A DNA stretch of 48,586 nucleotides from Sphingomonadales bacterium. Its GTDB lineage: Bacteria > Pseudomonadota > Alphaproteobacteria > SMXS01. The notes under the pieces were generated by a model. That model worked only from the letters and a program-made list of their open reading frames with translations. It ran no database searches and had not been told where the DNA came from. Of this stretch, positions 19,455 to 26,887 are shown in pieces. Numbering within the stretch: the first letter of the stretch is position 1; each line of letters opens with the position of its first letter. The position numbers and the translations under genes were made by a program. The stretch spans positions 1-48,586 of the forward strand of contig JALHLV010000027.1 in NCBI GenBank assembly GCA_022844405.1, read 5' to 3'.

Positions 19455-20639
19455 TTGAACAGGAAATTCGTCTTCTTTGGGCCGACCTTTCTCAGCGGCA
19501 TCACCACGTTCTACGCCACGCTCGCCCGCGGCCTCGCCCCTCACGGCATCGAGCTGCATCGCATCGGTGTCCATGACCACAAGCCGGTCGATGTCGGTGC
19601 CGAAGGAACCCTGATCAGCCGCGCCGGCCTGACCGACAGACAGCTCTCCGAAGCGCTGTACCGGGCAACCATGGACGGCGGCTATGACGGCGTGTTCTTC
19701 AACATCTTCGTCGACCCGTACACCGCCAACCTGGCGCGCTACCTGCCCGACAGCATGACCAAGATACTGGTCCTGCATGGCATCACCAGCGGCACCTACA
19801 CCTGGGCGCGGTCGATCCGCGACTGGCTGCACCATACGGTCGCCATCGCGCCGCGCATCGCGTCCGACCTTGCCGCGCACTGGGGCTTCGACACCGCGCG
19901 CATGACGTTCATTCCGCACGGCGTCGGCGCGCCGTTTGACGCGGCGGGCCGGGTAGATCCCGACGGCGGACCGCTGCGCATCCTGTTCGCCGGCCGGGTA
20001 TCGGACGCCGACAAGGGCTCTCTGTGGATTCCGGACATCCTGGCGCCGCTGGCCGGCGTGCCGATCGAGCTGACCGTGGCCGGCGACGGCGGCGACCGCG
20101 CGGCACTGGAGCGGCGGCTCGCCTCGGCGCCGTTCAAGGTGACGTTCACCGGCGCCGTCGCCCCGCCGGTGCTCGCCGAGCTCTACCGTGGCAGCGACGT
20201 GCTGCTGCTCCCCAGCCGCACCGAGGGATTCGCGCTGGTGTTGCTGGAAGCCATGGCGAGCGGCTGCGTGCCGGTCGCATCGCTGATCAAGGGCGTCACC
20301 GACACGTCCGTCACCGACGGCAGGGACGGCCTGCTGTTTCCGATCGGACACAAGGCGGCGGCGACCTCGGCCCTGCGCCGCCTGGCCGGTGACCGCGCGC
20401 TGCTGCGGCGCCTGTCGGCGGCCGGCGTGGAGACGGCCACGACGCGGTTCACCCACGAGCGCCAGATGGCCACCTATGCCGATCTGATCCGCCGGCTCGA
20501 CGGCGCGCGTCCGCCGGTCGCGCCGGCCGAGGACATGGCCCGGTGGACCATGGCGCCAGGCTTCGCGCCGCGGCTGCGGTCGCATGTCCCTCGGCCGTTG
20601 AAGCTCTGGCTGCGCACGGCGGCGGAAAGGCTGCGGTAG
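19455..20639 (+). CDS. Glycosyltransferase family 4 (GT-B fold)
   Basis: A 394-residue soluble GT-B enzyme. The C-terminal donor-binding domain has ILFAGRVSDADKG, and the family motif with its catalytic glutamates, PSRTEGFALVLLEAMASGCVPVAS, near residues 253-276 (E-x7-E). The N-terminal domain starts with a strand and glycine turn, FVFFGPTFLSGITTF. The only reasonable start is a TTG at 19455, which sits right before that strand. It stands alone, not in a polysaccharide cluster, so donor and acceptor cannot be assigned. The 237-base gap upstream shows no gene. Confidence 0.88.
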   Translation: MNRKFVFFGPTFLSGITTFYATLARGLAPHGIELHRIGVHDHKPVDVGAEGTLISRAGLTDRQLSEALYRATMDGGYDGVFFNIFVDPYTANLARYLPDSMTKILVLHGITSGTYTWARSIRDWLHHTVAIAPRIASDLAAHWGFDTARMTFIPHGVGAPFDAAGRVDPDGGPLRILFAGRVSDADKGSLWIPDILAPLAGVPIELTVAGDGGDRAALERRLASAPFKVTFTGAVAPPVLAELYRGSDVLLLPSRTEGFALVLLEAMASGCVPVASLIKGVTDTSVTDGRDGLLFPIGHKAAATSALRRLAGDRALLRRLSAAGVETATTRFTHERQMATYADLIRRLDGARPPVAPAEDMARWTMAPGFAPRLRSHVPRPLKLWLRTAAERLR

Positions 20640-20677
20640 CGGCGTACCGTCGCGCTGTACCAGCCCAGAGCGATGGG

Positions 20678-21703
20678 TCAGGATCCAGATCTGCGAGCCG
20701 TCTGATCGCGGCGCCAGCTTGCTGGCGGAACGTCATGCTCGCGCCGGAATGCCCGGTTGAAAGCCGCCTCGGATTCGTAGCCCACATCATAGGCGATCCG
20801 GGCGATCGGATCGGTGGAATCCCGCAATTGCACCAAAGCCTGCTGCAATCGCTGCCGCGCGAGGTAGCGCATCGGAGGTTCGCCGATGACGCGCGTGAAG
20901 CGTTCGGCGAAGGCCGAGCGGGACAGCGCCAACTCTCGCGCCAGATCCTCGGTCGTCCAGCGCCGTGCGATCTCGCCGTGGAGGAGCGCGAGTGCGCGGC
21001 CAACCACCGGATCGCGCATTCCCGCCGCCCAGGCGTTCGCGGCCGGCGGCTGGGACACGAAGTAGCGGCGGACCGCCTCCATGAACAGGAGTTCCGCGAG
21101 CTTGGCAAGAATTGTCGACGAGTTGGCATGTCCCTCGGCCAGCTCCATCCCGGCAAAGCGGAAAGTGCTCTCTATCCACTTCCCCGACGCCCCATCGGTC
21201 ACGTCGAGCTTCAGGACGCTCGGCAGCAACGCTACGAAGGCGTTGTAGGGGAGATCGTTGCTGAGAAACCCGCAAAGGATCCTTGTCTGCTCTCCGCCGC
21301 CGCCGTAAACGATCTTGGCCAGCCCGCCGCCGGTCGCCGGCTGAATGAGATGTTCGGCACCGACCGCCCGCAGGTTCATCGCGCTGCCGATGACGTGATC
21401 GTCATTGCGCGGCAGAACGACGAGTTCGCCGCGTTCGACGGACACCGGGGGCTGCTTGCCCACTTTCACGAGGCAGCGGCCGGCGGTGACGTAGTGATAG
21501 GCGATGATGTGGCGCGGCTCGGGCGTGAACGGGATGCAATCTTCCGGCCCCACCTTGGCAGCAACACACCAGGGCGCCGTGAATTCGGCGTCGAGAAAGA
21601 TGCCGCCCGTGAGGCGCATCGCCCGCATCATGTCCAGTACGACATCCACCAGGCAACACCCCAAATTCGGCGGATCGGTCAAGAGTTCCGGCGTGTCGCT
21701 CAT
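20678..21703 (-). CDS. AraC-family transcriptional regulator
   Basis: A 341-residue regulator with an N-terminal cupin-type sensor (about 35-200; ITAGRCLVKV- and ERGELVVLPRND-like stretches) and a C-terminal pair of helix-turn-helix motifs (TTEDLARELALSRSAFAERF and IAYDVGYESEAAFNRAFRRE) at about 240-330. The sensor resembles that of AraC regulators with a cupin_6 domain. It is divergent from the TTC38-like and DsrE-like genes with 124 bases between, so it probably controls them and itself. The inducer is unknown. Confidence 0.92.
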   Translation of the reverse strand: MSDTPELLTDPPNLGCCLVDVVLDMMRAMRLTGGIFLDAEFTAPWCVAAKVGPEDCIPFTPEPRHIIAYHYVTAGRCLVKVGKQPPVSVERGELVVLPRNDDHVIGSAMNLRAVGAEHLIQPATGGGLAKIVYGGGGEQTRILCGFLSNDLPYNAFVALLPSVLKLDVTDGASGKWIESTFRFAGMELAEGHANSSTILAKLAELLFMEAVRRYFVSQPPAANAWAAGMRDPVVGRALALLHGEIARRWTTEDLARELALSRSAFAERFTRVIGEPPMRYLARQRLQQALVQLRDSTDPIARIAYDVGYESEAAFNRAFRREHDVPPASWRRDQTARRSGS

Positions 21704-21827
21704 TATCAGTTTCGCGGCGCCGGTTTATCTTGGCATCGAGATTACAGAACCGGCAGTTGATGGTCACGCTTCATGGGCTGGCGATCGACGCGATGACAGT
21801 ATCGTTGCTCAACAGGAGAAACCGATC

Positions 21828-23165
21828 ATGACGAGCGATGCACAGGGCAATGCGCTTTCGGGCGCGACGGTCGAGGCAACAGAGCTGTTCGACCAGGCCG
21901 TCGAGGCCTTCAACATCTATCGCGGCGACCCGGTCGGCCTGCTCGACCAGGCCGTCGAGGCCGCGCCCGAATTCGCCATGGCGCACATCCTGAAGGCACA
22001 TCTGCTTGGCGTGGCGACCGAGCCGGAAGCGGCCAGGGAGGCAAAAGCGATCCTCGGCAAAGTGAGGATGCTGCGGCTCTCGGAACGCGAGGCCTCGCAT
22101 GTCGCCGCGCTCGATCTGCTTCTTGCCAGACAATGGACCGCCGCCGCCGAGGCTCTCGATCGCCACAATGCGGATTATCCGCATGACATCGTCGCGCTTC
22201 AGTCGGGCCACCTGACGGATTTCTTCCGCGGCAATGCGCGGAGCCTGCGCGACCGCATCGCGCGGGTCCTGCCGAAATGGTCGGCAGACATACCGGGCTG
22301 TTCGATCCTGCTCGGAATGCGCGCGTTCGGCCTCGAGGAAAACGGCGACTATGCGCAGGCCGAAGACGCCGGCCGGCGCGCGCTCGACCTGCAGCCGCTG
22401 GATTGCTGGGCGCACCATGCCGTCGCCCATGTCATGGAAATGCAGGGCCGCGCCGAGGACGGCATTGGCTGGATGATCGCCCGCGAGCCGCATTGGTCCG
22501 GCGACGACAATTTCTTCAAGGTCCACAACTGGTGGCATCGTGCGCTCTATCATCTCGACCTCGGCCAGGTCGACGAGGTTTTCGCGCTCTATGACGGGCC
22601 GATCCGGCAGGACCGCAGCACGGTTGCTGTCGATATGATCGACGCCTCGGCGCTCCTCTGGCGGCTGCATCTCTCCGGCCATGATGCCGGTGACCGCTGG
22701 AACGAGCTGGCGGCGACCTGGGACAGCCATGCCGACGGCCGCCTCTATCCGTTCAATGACTGGCATGCGGTGATGGCCTATCTCGGCGCGGGCCGGGACG
22801 GCGACGTCGACCGGATTATCGGCGCTTACCGCGAGAGCGCGGATATTTCCGAAGTTGCCGATTGGGGGAAGCGGACCGCCGTGCCTCTGGTTGAAGGGTT
22901 CGCCGCATTCTGGCGCGGGGACTACCAGACCGCCGCCGACCGCCTGCACGGCGCGCGCTTCATCGCCAACAGCTTCGGCGGCAGCCACGCGCAGCGCGAC
23001 ATTATCGACTGGACGCTCTGTGAGGCGGCTGTGCGCGGCGGCCTGACCCGTCTCGCCGAGGCTCTCGCCAATGAACGTCTGGCGCTCAAGCCCCACAGTC
23101 TCGTGAACCGGGCGTTCCTGACGCGAGCAGGAGCAGGCGCATCGCTGGGCCAGCAGCAGGTTTGA
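21828..23165 (+). CDS. Tetratricopeptide-repeat protein, TTC38-like
   Basis: A 445-residue all-helical protein. It resembles the family of human TTC38: HHAVAHVMEMQGRAEDGIGW and then HNWWHRALYHLDLGQVDEVF followed by an aspartate-rich YDGPI stretch and NDWHAVMAYLGAGR. The repeated histidines and tryptophans are family-conserved and could form a site, but no activity is established that I know of. The ATG at 21828 has AGGAGA upstream; the open frame extends into the regulator gene as a shadow. It probably shares a transcript with the DsrE-like gene. Confidence 0.85.
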   Translation: MTSDAQGNALSGATVEATELFDQAVEAFNIYRGDPVGLLDQAVEAAPEFAMAHILKAHLLGVATEPEAAREAKAILGKVRMLRLSEREASHVAALDLLLARQWTAAAEALDRHNADYPHDIVALQSGHLTDFFRGNARSLRDRIARVLPKWSADIPGCSILLGMRAFGLEENGDYAQAEDAGRRALDLQPLDCWAHHAVAHVMEMQGRAEDGIGWMIAREPHWSGDDNFFKVHNWWHRALYHLDLGQVDEVFALYDGPIRQDRSTVAVDMIDASALLWRLHLSGHDAGDRWNELAATWDSHADGRLYPFNDWHAVMAYLGAGRDGDVDRIIGAYRESADISEVADWGKRTAVPLVEGFAAFWRGDYQTAADRLHGARFIANSFGGSHAQRDIIDWTLCEAAVRGGLTRLAEALANERLALKPHSLVNRAFLTRAGAGASLGQQQV

Positions 23166-23255
23166 TTTTGCCATGCGTCCCGCCGCTCTCCTGCATTCGG
23201 CGGCGGGACGCGATCCCGGGCGGGACGAACGCTCGCAACCATTGGAGATTTCACC

Positions 23256-23672
23256 ATGAAGCATCTTGCAATCGTCGTGCGCGACGACGCCTACGACAAG
23301 ATCCTCACGCCGCTGACATTCGCATACACGCAGGCCCAAAAGGGCGTGAAGGTCGACATGCTCTTTCTGCTCTGGGCCGTGCGGGCGCTGACCAGCAAGG
23401 GCGCCGCCTCGCTATCGATGGACGGTCGGCACAAGGATGACGCGGACTGGTTGCGCGCCCGGATGGCTGCGGCCGGCGAGCCGACCGAGATCGAGGACTT
23501 CCTGAAGCTACTCGTCGGAACCGGGAACGTTACCCTCTATGGCTGCCGATATGCGGCCGAAACCTTCGAGGTCGAACCCGCGGGTCTCATTGCCGAAGCG
23601 GAGGGCATCGTCGATCCGGGATGGTTCCTGACCGAGAAGGCCGTCAAGGCGGACCACTGTCAGTATTTCTGA
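23256..23672 (+). CDS. DsrE/DsrF-like family protein
   Basis: A 138-residue protein of the DsrE/F-like fold ([25 protein letters not shown], then [13 protein letters not shown]). Proteins of this fold include sulfur-relay carriers with a conserved cysteine; here Cys97 (in [10 protein letters not shown]) occupies the usual place, and a further Cys lies at the C-terminus (DHCQYF). It follows the TTC38-like gene after 90 bases and is probably in the same unit, facing the AraC regulator. A real sulfur-transfer role is unproven; relatives outside sulfur oxidisers are of unknown function. Confidence 0.82.
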   Translation: MKHLAIVVRDDAYDKILTPLTFAYTQAQKGVKVDMLFLLWAVRALTSKGAASLSMDGRHKDDADWLRARMAAAGEPTEIEDFLKLLVGTGNVTLYGCRYAAETFEVEPAGLIAEAEGIVDPGWFLTEKAVKADHCQYF

Positions 23673-23903
23673 CGATTTCGTGCCCGACGCGGCCGATCCG
23701 CCGCGCTAGGCCCGGCAAACCTCGCGGTGTACCTGTCTGTACAGCCGCACTCAAGGCCGGACGGATGTCAGAGCCCGACAACGTGCGCACTTTTTTAAAG
23801 GTTCCTCTTGCGTCGGCGTAAGCACCACGCCTTCTTAGCAACGACAGCTAGTGCCGGGGACGGCAGCCCGCCCGCTCACATGGAGCCAGATTGGAGGTCG
23901 GCG

Positions 23904-24365
23904 ATGGGTGTGTACGAGAACGCGATCGACATAGACGCGCCAGTGGGTGCGGTGCGTGCGGCGATCGCCGAGCGCGGCGATGAGTGGTGGACGACCAACG
24001 CGTTCATCGATTCAGGGGTAGGCGGAGTTTGCCGGTTTCGGTTTCCCTCGGCGGGTTTTCACGCAGACGTGAGGGTTACAGAAAACGATGATCAAGCGGT
24101 GGAGTGGGTTTGCACGGACGCTTCTCACCCTTCAGACAAGGGTTACCGCGACAGGCGCGAGTGGGTAGGCACGCGCATTCGATTCGAGTTCGATTCCATT
24201 GGGACCACGAGGACGAAGGTGCGGTTTCACCACTTCGGACTGGAGGAATCGCTCTCGCACTACATCGAGCCAAACGATCCGTGGGCGCACTTCCTTCGAA
24301 GCATCAAGCAACTGTGCGAGACGGGCGTCGGCACGCCGCATCAGGGCGGCCCGCCGGAAGGATAG
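23904..24365 (+). CDS. SRPBCC-domain protein (START/AHSA1-like)
   Basis: A 153-residue single-domain protein. YENAIDIDAPVGAVRAAI is the usual first strand and helix of SRPBCC ligand-binding folds, and the closing helix HFLRSIKQLCETG is also typical. The ATG at 23904 is chosen because GGAGG lies six bases before it; the frame is open back to 23808 without a site. GC is clearly lower (roughly 53-58% in lines I looked at) than in core genes. Such proteins bind small hydrophobic molecules; ligand unknown. The 231 bases upstream hold no gene I can support. Confidence 0.8.
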   Translation: MGVYENAIDIDAPVGAVRAAIAERGDEWWTTNAFIDSGVGGVCRFRFPSAGFHADVRVTENDDQAVEWVCTDASHPSDKGYRDRREWVGTRIRFEFDSIGTTRTKVRFHHFGLEESLSHYIEPNDPWAHFLRSIKQLCETGVGTPHQGGPPEG

Positions 24366-24477
24366 GCGTATTGGTGGCATTCATCATGACGAATTGGGCG
24401 CCGTGATCCGCCTCCTCTTGAGCCGATTCGCGCATCGCCGCACCATTCGCGATCAGCGCGGTCAGCCCTGGTGTCGT

Positions 24478-25125
24478 TTAATGGGTCTGGCCCTGGAGTG
24501 GCACGGTCGCTTGCGCTTTGCGCGCCAACACGCACACGACCGGCGCCGGACGCATGGCCAAATATTCGGTGCGCAGCTCGATAAACCCGGCGGCTTCAAG
24601 GGCTGCGGTGAAGGTCTGCGCCATGTCGAGCGCGTCAGCCTTGGTCGGCTTGGGCGTGCGCGGTTGGTAGGTCGTTGCCATCAGCCCGCCCGGCGCTATT
24701 GCCTCGGCCATGGCCCGAAACGCCGCCACCTTGTCCGGGAAAAACTGCGCCACGTTCACGCTGAACGCCTTTGTGAATTCGAGACTCAGCTTCGGCAGGA
24801 TGTCGAGCCCGCCAGTGTGGAGCGCAAGCGTTCCTTCGTTGAGCGCGGTCGCATTGCGCTTCGCGGCCTGCACGATCATCAGCTCGGAATGATCGATTCC
24901 GACCACGCGCCCGCCACCAAGCTTGGCGACGCACGCGGCCAAGGACAGCCCAGGTCCGCAGCCGATTTCGAGCACATGATCGTCGGGCTGTACATCCAGC
25001 AAGCCGACGGTCCATCGATTGCGCTCGACATTGGAGGGACGGTTCGCCATCACCCAGCCGGCGAGAGCACCAACAACACCGTGCGGCTTGCGGAATTGCG
25101 CCACGAGACCCGTGCGAATACTCAT
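24478..25125 (-). CDS. Class I SAM-dependent methyltransferase
   Basis: A 215-residue Rossmann methyltransferase. Motif I VLEIGCGPG is at 51-59, the acidic end of strand 2 at about residue 78 (VVGIDHS), and a later strand is followed by the PGGL turn typical of the fold. Last gene of a four-gene minus-strand operon (hydroxylase, MarR, small membrane protein, methyltransferase); its ATG overlaps the preceding stop. It could modify the product of the hydroxylase, but substrate class (lipid, quinone, small molecule) is not readable. In-frame open sequence continues after its TAA. Confidence 0.9.
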   Translation of the reverse strand: MSIRTGLVAQFRKPHGVVGALAGWVMANRPSNVERNRWTVGLLDVQPDDHVLEIGCGPGLSLAACVAKLGGGRVVGIDHSELMIVQAAKRNATALNEGTLALHTGGLDILPKLSLEFTKAFSVNVAQFFPDKVAAFRAMAEAIAPGGLMATTYQPRTPKPTKADALDMAQTFTAALEAAGFIELRTEYLAMRPAPVVCVLARKAQATVPLQGQTH

Positions 25126-25388
25126 GTGCGATCTCGCGGTCCGGCGCCAGCGCGCCAGGCAAGGCCAAGCATGACGACGATAAGCGTCAGCGCGAGCAGC
25201 GCGGCCACAGCGTCAACAAAGCGCAGGTCCGGCAATCCAGGCATTTGCACCTGGACCTTGGTCCATGTCCAATGCAGCGCAACAGACGCGCCGAGTGTCG
25301 CCAGCGTGATCACGCCGGCGCGGTGAAAACCGGCGCGCCAGCGCCCGCGTTCATGAGGTCCAATCTGGTGCCGGTCAGTCGTCGTCAT
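25122..25388 (-). CDS. Small two-helix membrane protein, unknown function
   Basis: An 88-residue protein with two predicted transmembrane helices at about residues 20-40 and 53-77 after a polar start. The ATG at 25388 has GGAGG nine bases upstream; a longer frame to 25508 would read through the regulator gene. It overlaps the end of the MarR gene by 14 bases and the methyltransferase start by four, so it is well embedded in the operon. I do not recognise the family. Confidence 0.75.
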   Translation of the reverse strand: MTTTDRHQIGPHERGRWRAGFHRAGVITLATLGASVALHWTWTKVQVQMPGLPDLRFVDAVAALLALTLIVVMLGLAWRAGAGPRDRT

Positions 25389-25839
25389 GTTCGCCTCCGT
25401 GGATGCGTGATTGAAGCGTGGTGCGCAGGGAAGCCAGGGTCTCGGCCGTCGTCTTGACGTCTCTCGCGTCGAGCGCCTCGGCCAGCTCGGCGAGCAGGGG
25501 ATTTTCACGCGCCTGAATCTTGCGAAATACCGCCTTGCCTTCGGGCGTCATTGCAACAAGCACCGAGCGATGGTGGATGGGGTTGTCGCGCACGGACACG
25601 AAGCCTAGTTCGTACAACCGATTAACCAACGCCTGGATAGACTGACGCCGGACGGCCTTTTCGCGGGCAATCTGTGGCACCGTCTGTGGGCCGAATTCGC
25701 TGAGATGCTCAAGCACGGCGCGCAGTGAGGCGGTAAGTCCGAGGTCGGCGATCATCTCGTCGCTGACTACGCCTAGGAGCCAAAAGCAGCGGCGGACGCC
25801 AGCGATGACGCGCGCGAGGTCTTTCGCCTTATCCGGCAT
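25375..25839 (-). CDS. MarR-family transcriptional regulator
   Basis: A 154-residue winged-helix repressor: TASLRAVLEHLSEFGPQTVPQIA and RQSIQALVNRLYELGFVSV form the helix-turn-helix, followed by the wing (NPIHHRSVLVAMTPEG). Flanking helices at both ends give the dimer. The ATG at 25839 gives the normal family length; a longer frame would overlap the hydroxylase. It is the second gene of its operon, and two matching palindromes cover the promoter upstream of the first gene, which fits autorepression relieved by a ligand. Confidence 0.92.
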   Translation of the reverse strand: MPDKAKDLARVIAGVRRCFWLLGVVSDEMIADLGLTASLRAVLEHLSEFGPQTVPQIAREKAVRRQSIQALVNRLYELGFVSVRDNPIHHRSVLVAMTPEGKAVFRKIQARENPLLAELAEALDARDVKTTAETLASLRTTLQSRIHGGEHDDD

Positions 25840-26698
25840 GGGCGCCCTGACGTTGCATCGAGCGGCGAAGCGATAGGAACGGCGAAGCCAGCAGCCATAG
25901 GGTGCGCTGCACGCGCTCGTCGCGCACCTCTTCAAGGCCCAATCTCAGTTCAGCCAATTCCACCTGGCTCTTGCGCCGATAGGTTCCAAACAGGCGGTCC
26001 CAAATCGATAGTGTTGCGCCATAATTGCTGTCGGTTTCGGGCTGATCGGCGCTGTGGTGAACGCGGTGCATGTCTGGCGTTACAAACACGAGGCTCAGTC
26101 CTCGGTCGAGCCAGCGCGGCAGGCGCATATTGGCGTGAGCCATGACCACCATGGCCGCGTCGAACACCTCGTAGAGCAGCACCGCCAAAGGCGAAACACC
26201 CAAAATCATGATTCCAGCAATGACGAGTGGCGCAGACGCCAAAGCTTCGAACGGATGGAAGCGCGTCGTCGTACTAACGTCTAGATGAGGATCAAGGTGA
26301 TGCACGCGGTGTATGCGCCATAGCAACGGCACCTTGTGCATCGCCACGTGGATTCCATAGGAAATGAGGCTGCGCGCGAGAATTCCGAGCGCGAAAGCAG
26401 GGAGCGGGTCTAGCCTGAACCAATTCATCATCCCCCAACCGCGCGCTTGGGCGATCTCTGAAGCGCCGAGCAGGGACAGAGGAAAGATCGGGGCGGTGAA
26501 CACCCAGAGTACGGTGAGAAGCGCGTTCGTGCTCCAACGGCGCGGCCTGTGCGCCGGCGCGCGCGATCGGGCTAGGACCAGTTCAGCGAAGCCCATGAGC
26601 GCGAACAGCCCGAGGAAAACGGCATAGGTGAGCGCCTCGGCATTGGCGCGCGCCCAGAGTTCCAAGGCGACATTGTCGAAAGGCAAGGTTTCCACCAT
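25829..26698 (-). CDS. Fatty acid hydroxylase/sterol desaturase family membrane di-iron enzyme
   Basis: A 289-residue integral membrane protein with four to five helices. The histidine clusters of the di-iron centre are present: HVAMH (His117, His121), HRVHH (130-134) plus His138, His188, and HRVHH (211-215). Relatives hydroxylate or desaturate sterols, carotenoids, fatty acids or ether lipids. First gene of the operon with MarR and a methyltransferase; overlaps the MarR gene by 11 bases. The predicted promoter puts transcription only about nine bases before its ATG. Substrate unknown. Confidence 0.9.
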   Translation of the reverse strand: MVETLPFDNVALELWARANAEALTYAVFLGLFALMGFAELVLARSRAPAHRPRRWSTNALLTVLWVFTAPIFPLSLLGASEIAQARGWGMMNWFRLDPLPAFALGILARSLISYGIHVAMHKVPLLWRIHRVHHLDPHLDVSTTTRFHPFEALASAPLVIAGIMILGVSPLAVLLYEVFDAAMVVMAHANMRLPRWLDRGLSLVFVTPDMHRVHHSADQPETDSNYGATLSIWDRLFGTYRRKSQVELAELRLGLEEVRDERVQRTLWLLASPFLSLRRSMQRQGAHAG

Positions 26699-26714
26699 GA
26701 CAGTTATCCTGTCA
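26698..26714. promoter_or_regulatory. Palindromic operator 1 (likely MarR site)
   Basis: TGACAG-TTATC-CTGTCA, a perfect six-base inverted repeat. It covers the start codon, the short leader and the edge of the -10 box of the minus-strand promoter at 26714-26743. A second copy with identical arms lies 28 bases away. Assignment to the MarR protein encoded in the operon is inference. Confidence 0.75.
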
Positions 26715-26743
26715 ATATAGACGAATGACAGTTAGGCTGTCAA
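26714..26743 (-). promoter_or_regulatory. Predicted promoter of the hydroxylase-MarR operon
   Basis: On the minus strand TTGACA (26738-26743) and TATATT (26714-26719) are separated by 18 bases. Both boxes overlap palindromic operators, so a bound repressor would block polymerase. The leader would be only about nine bases. Confidence 0.65.
26726..26742. promoter_or_regulatory. Palindromic operator 2 (likely MarR site)
   Basis: TGACAG-TTAGG-CTGTCA, with the same arms and spacer length as operator 1. It overlaps the -35 box and spacer of the operon promoter. The 28-base centre-to-centre distance is a little under three helical turns. Confidence 0.75.
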
Positions 26744-26887
26744 TTAAAATGTCAACTCATTGAAAAAATTCGTGATCTAGCGGTCGACCTTAGGTCATGT
26801 CCTGAGACGTGGCGTGGCTCGCCGACATGAGGCGTTTTGCGGGCAAACGACTCATAAATTCGCCATGTTGCCGCGCGACTGTCGCGC

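Noticed and set aside
23763-23821. Short open frame starting MSEPDNVRTF before the SRPBCC gene
   Set aside because: It has only 18 codons, with no ribosome site and no sign of conservation that I can judge.
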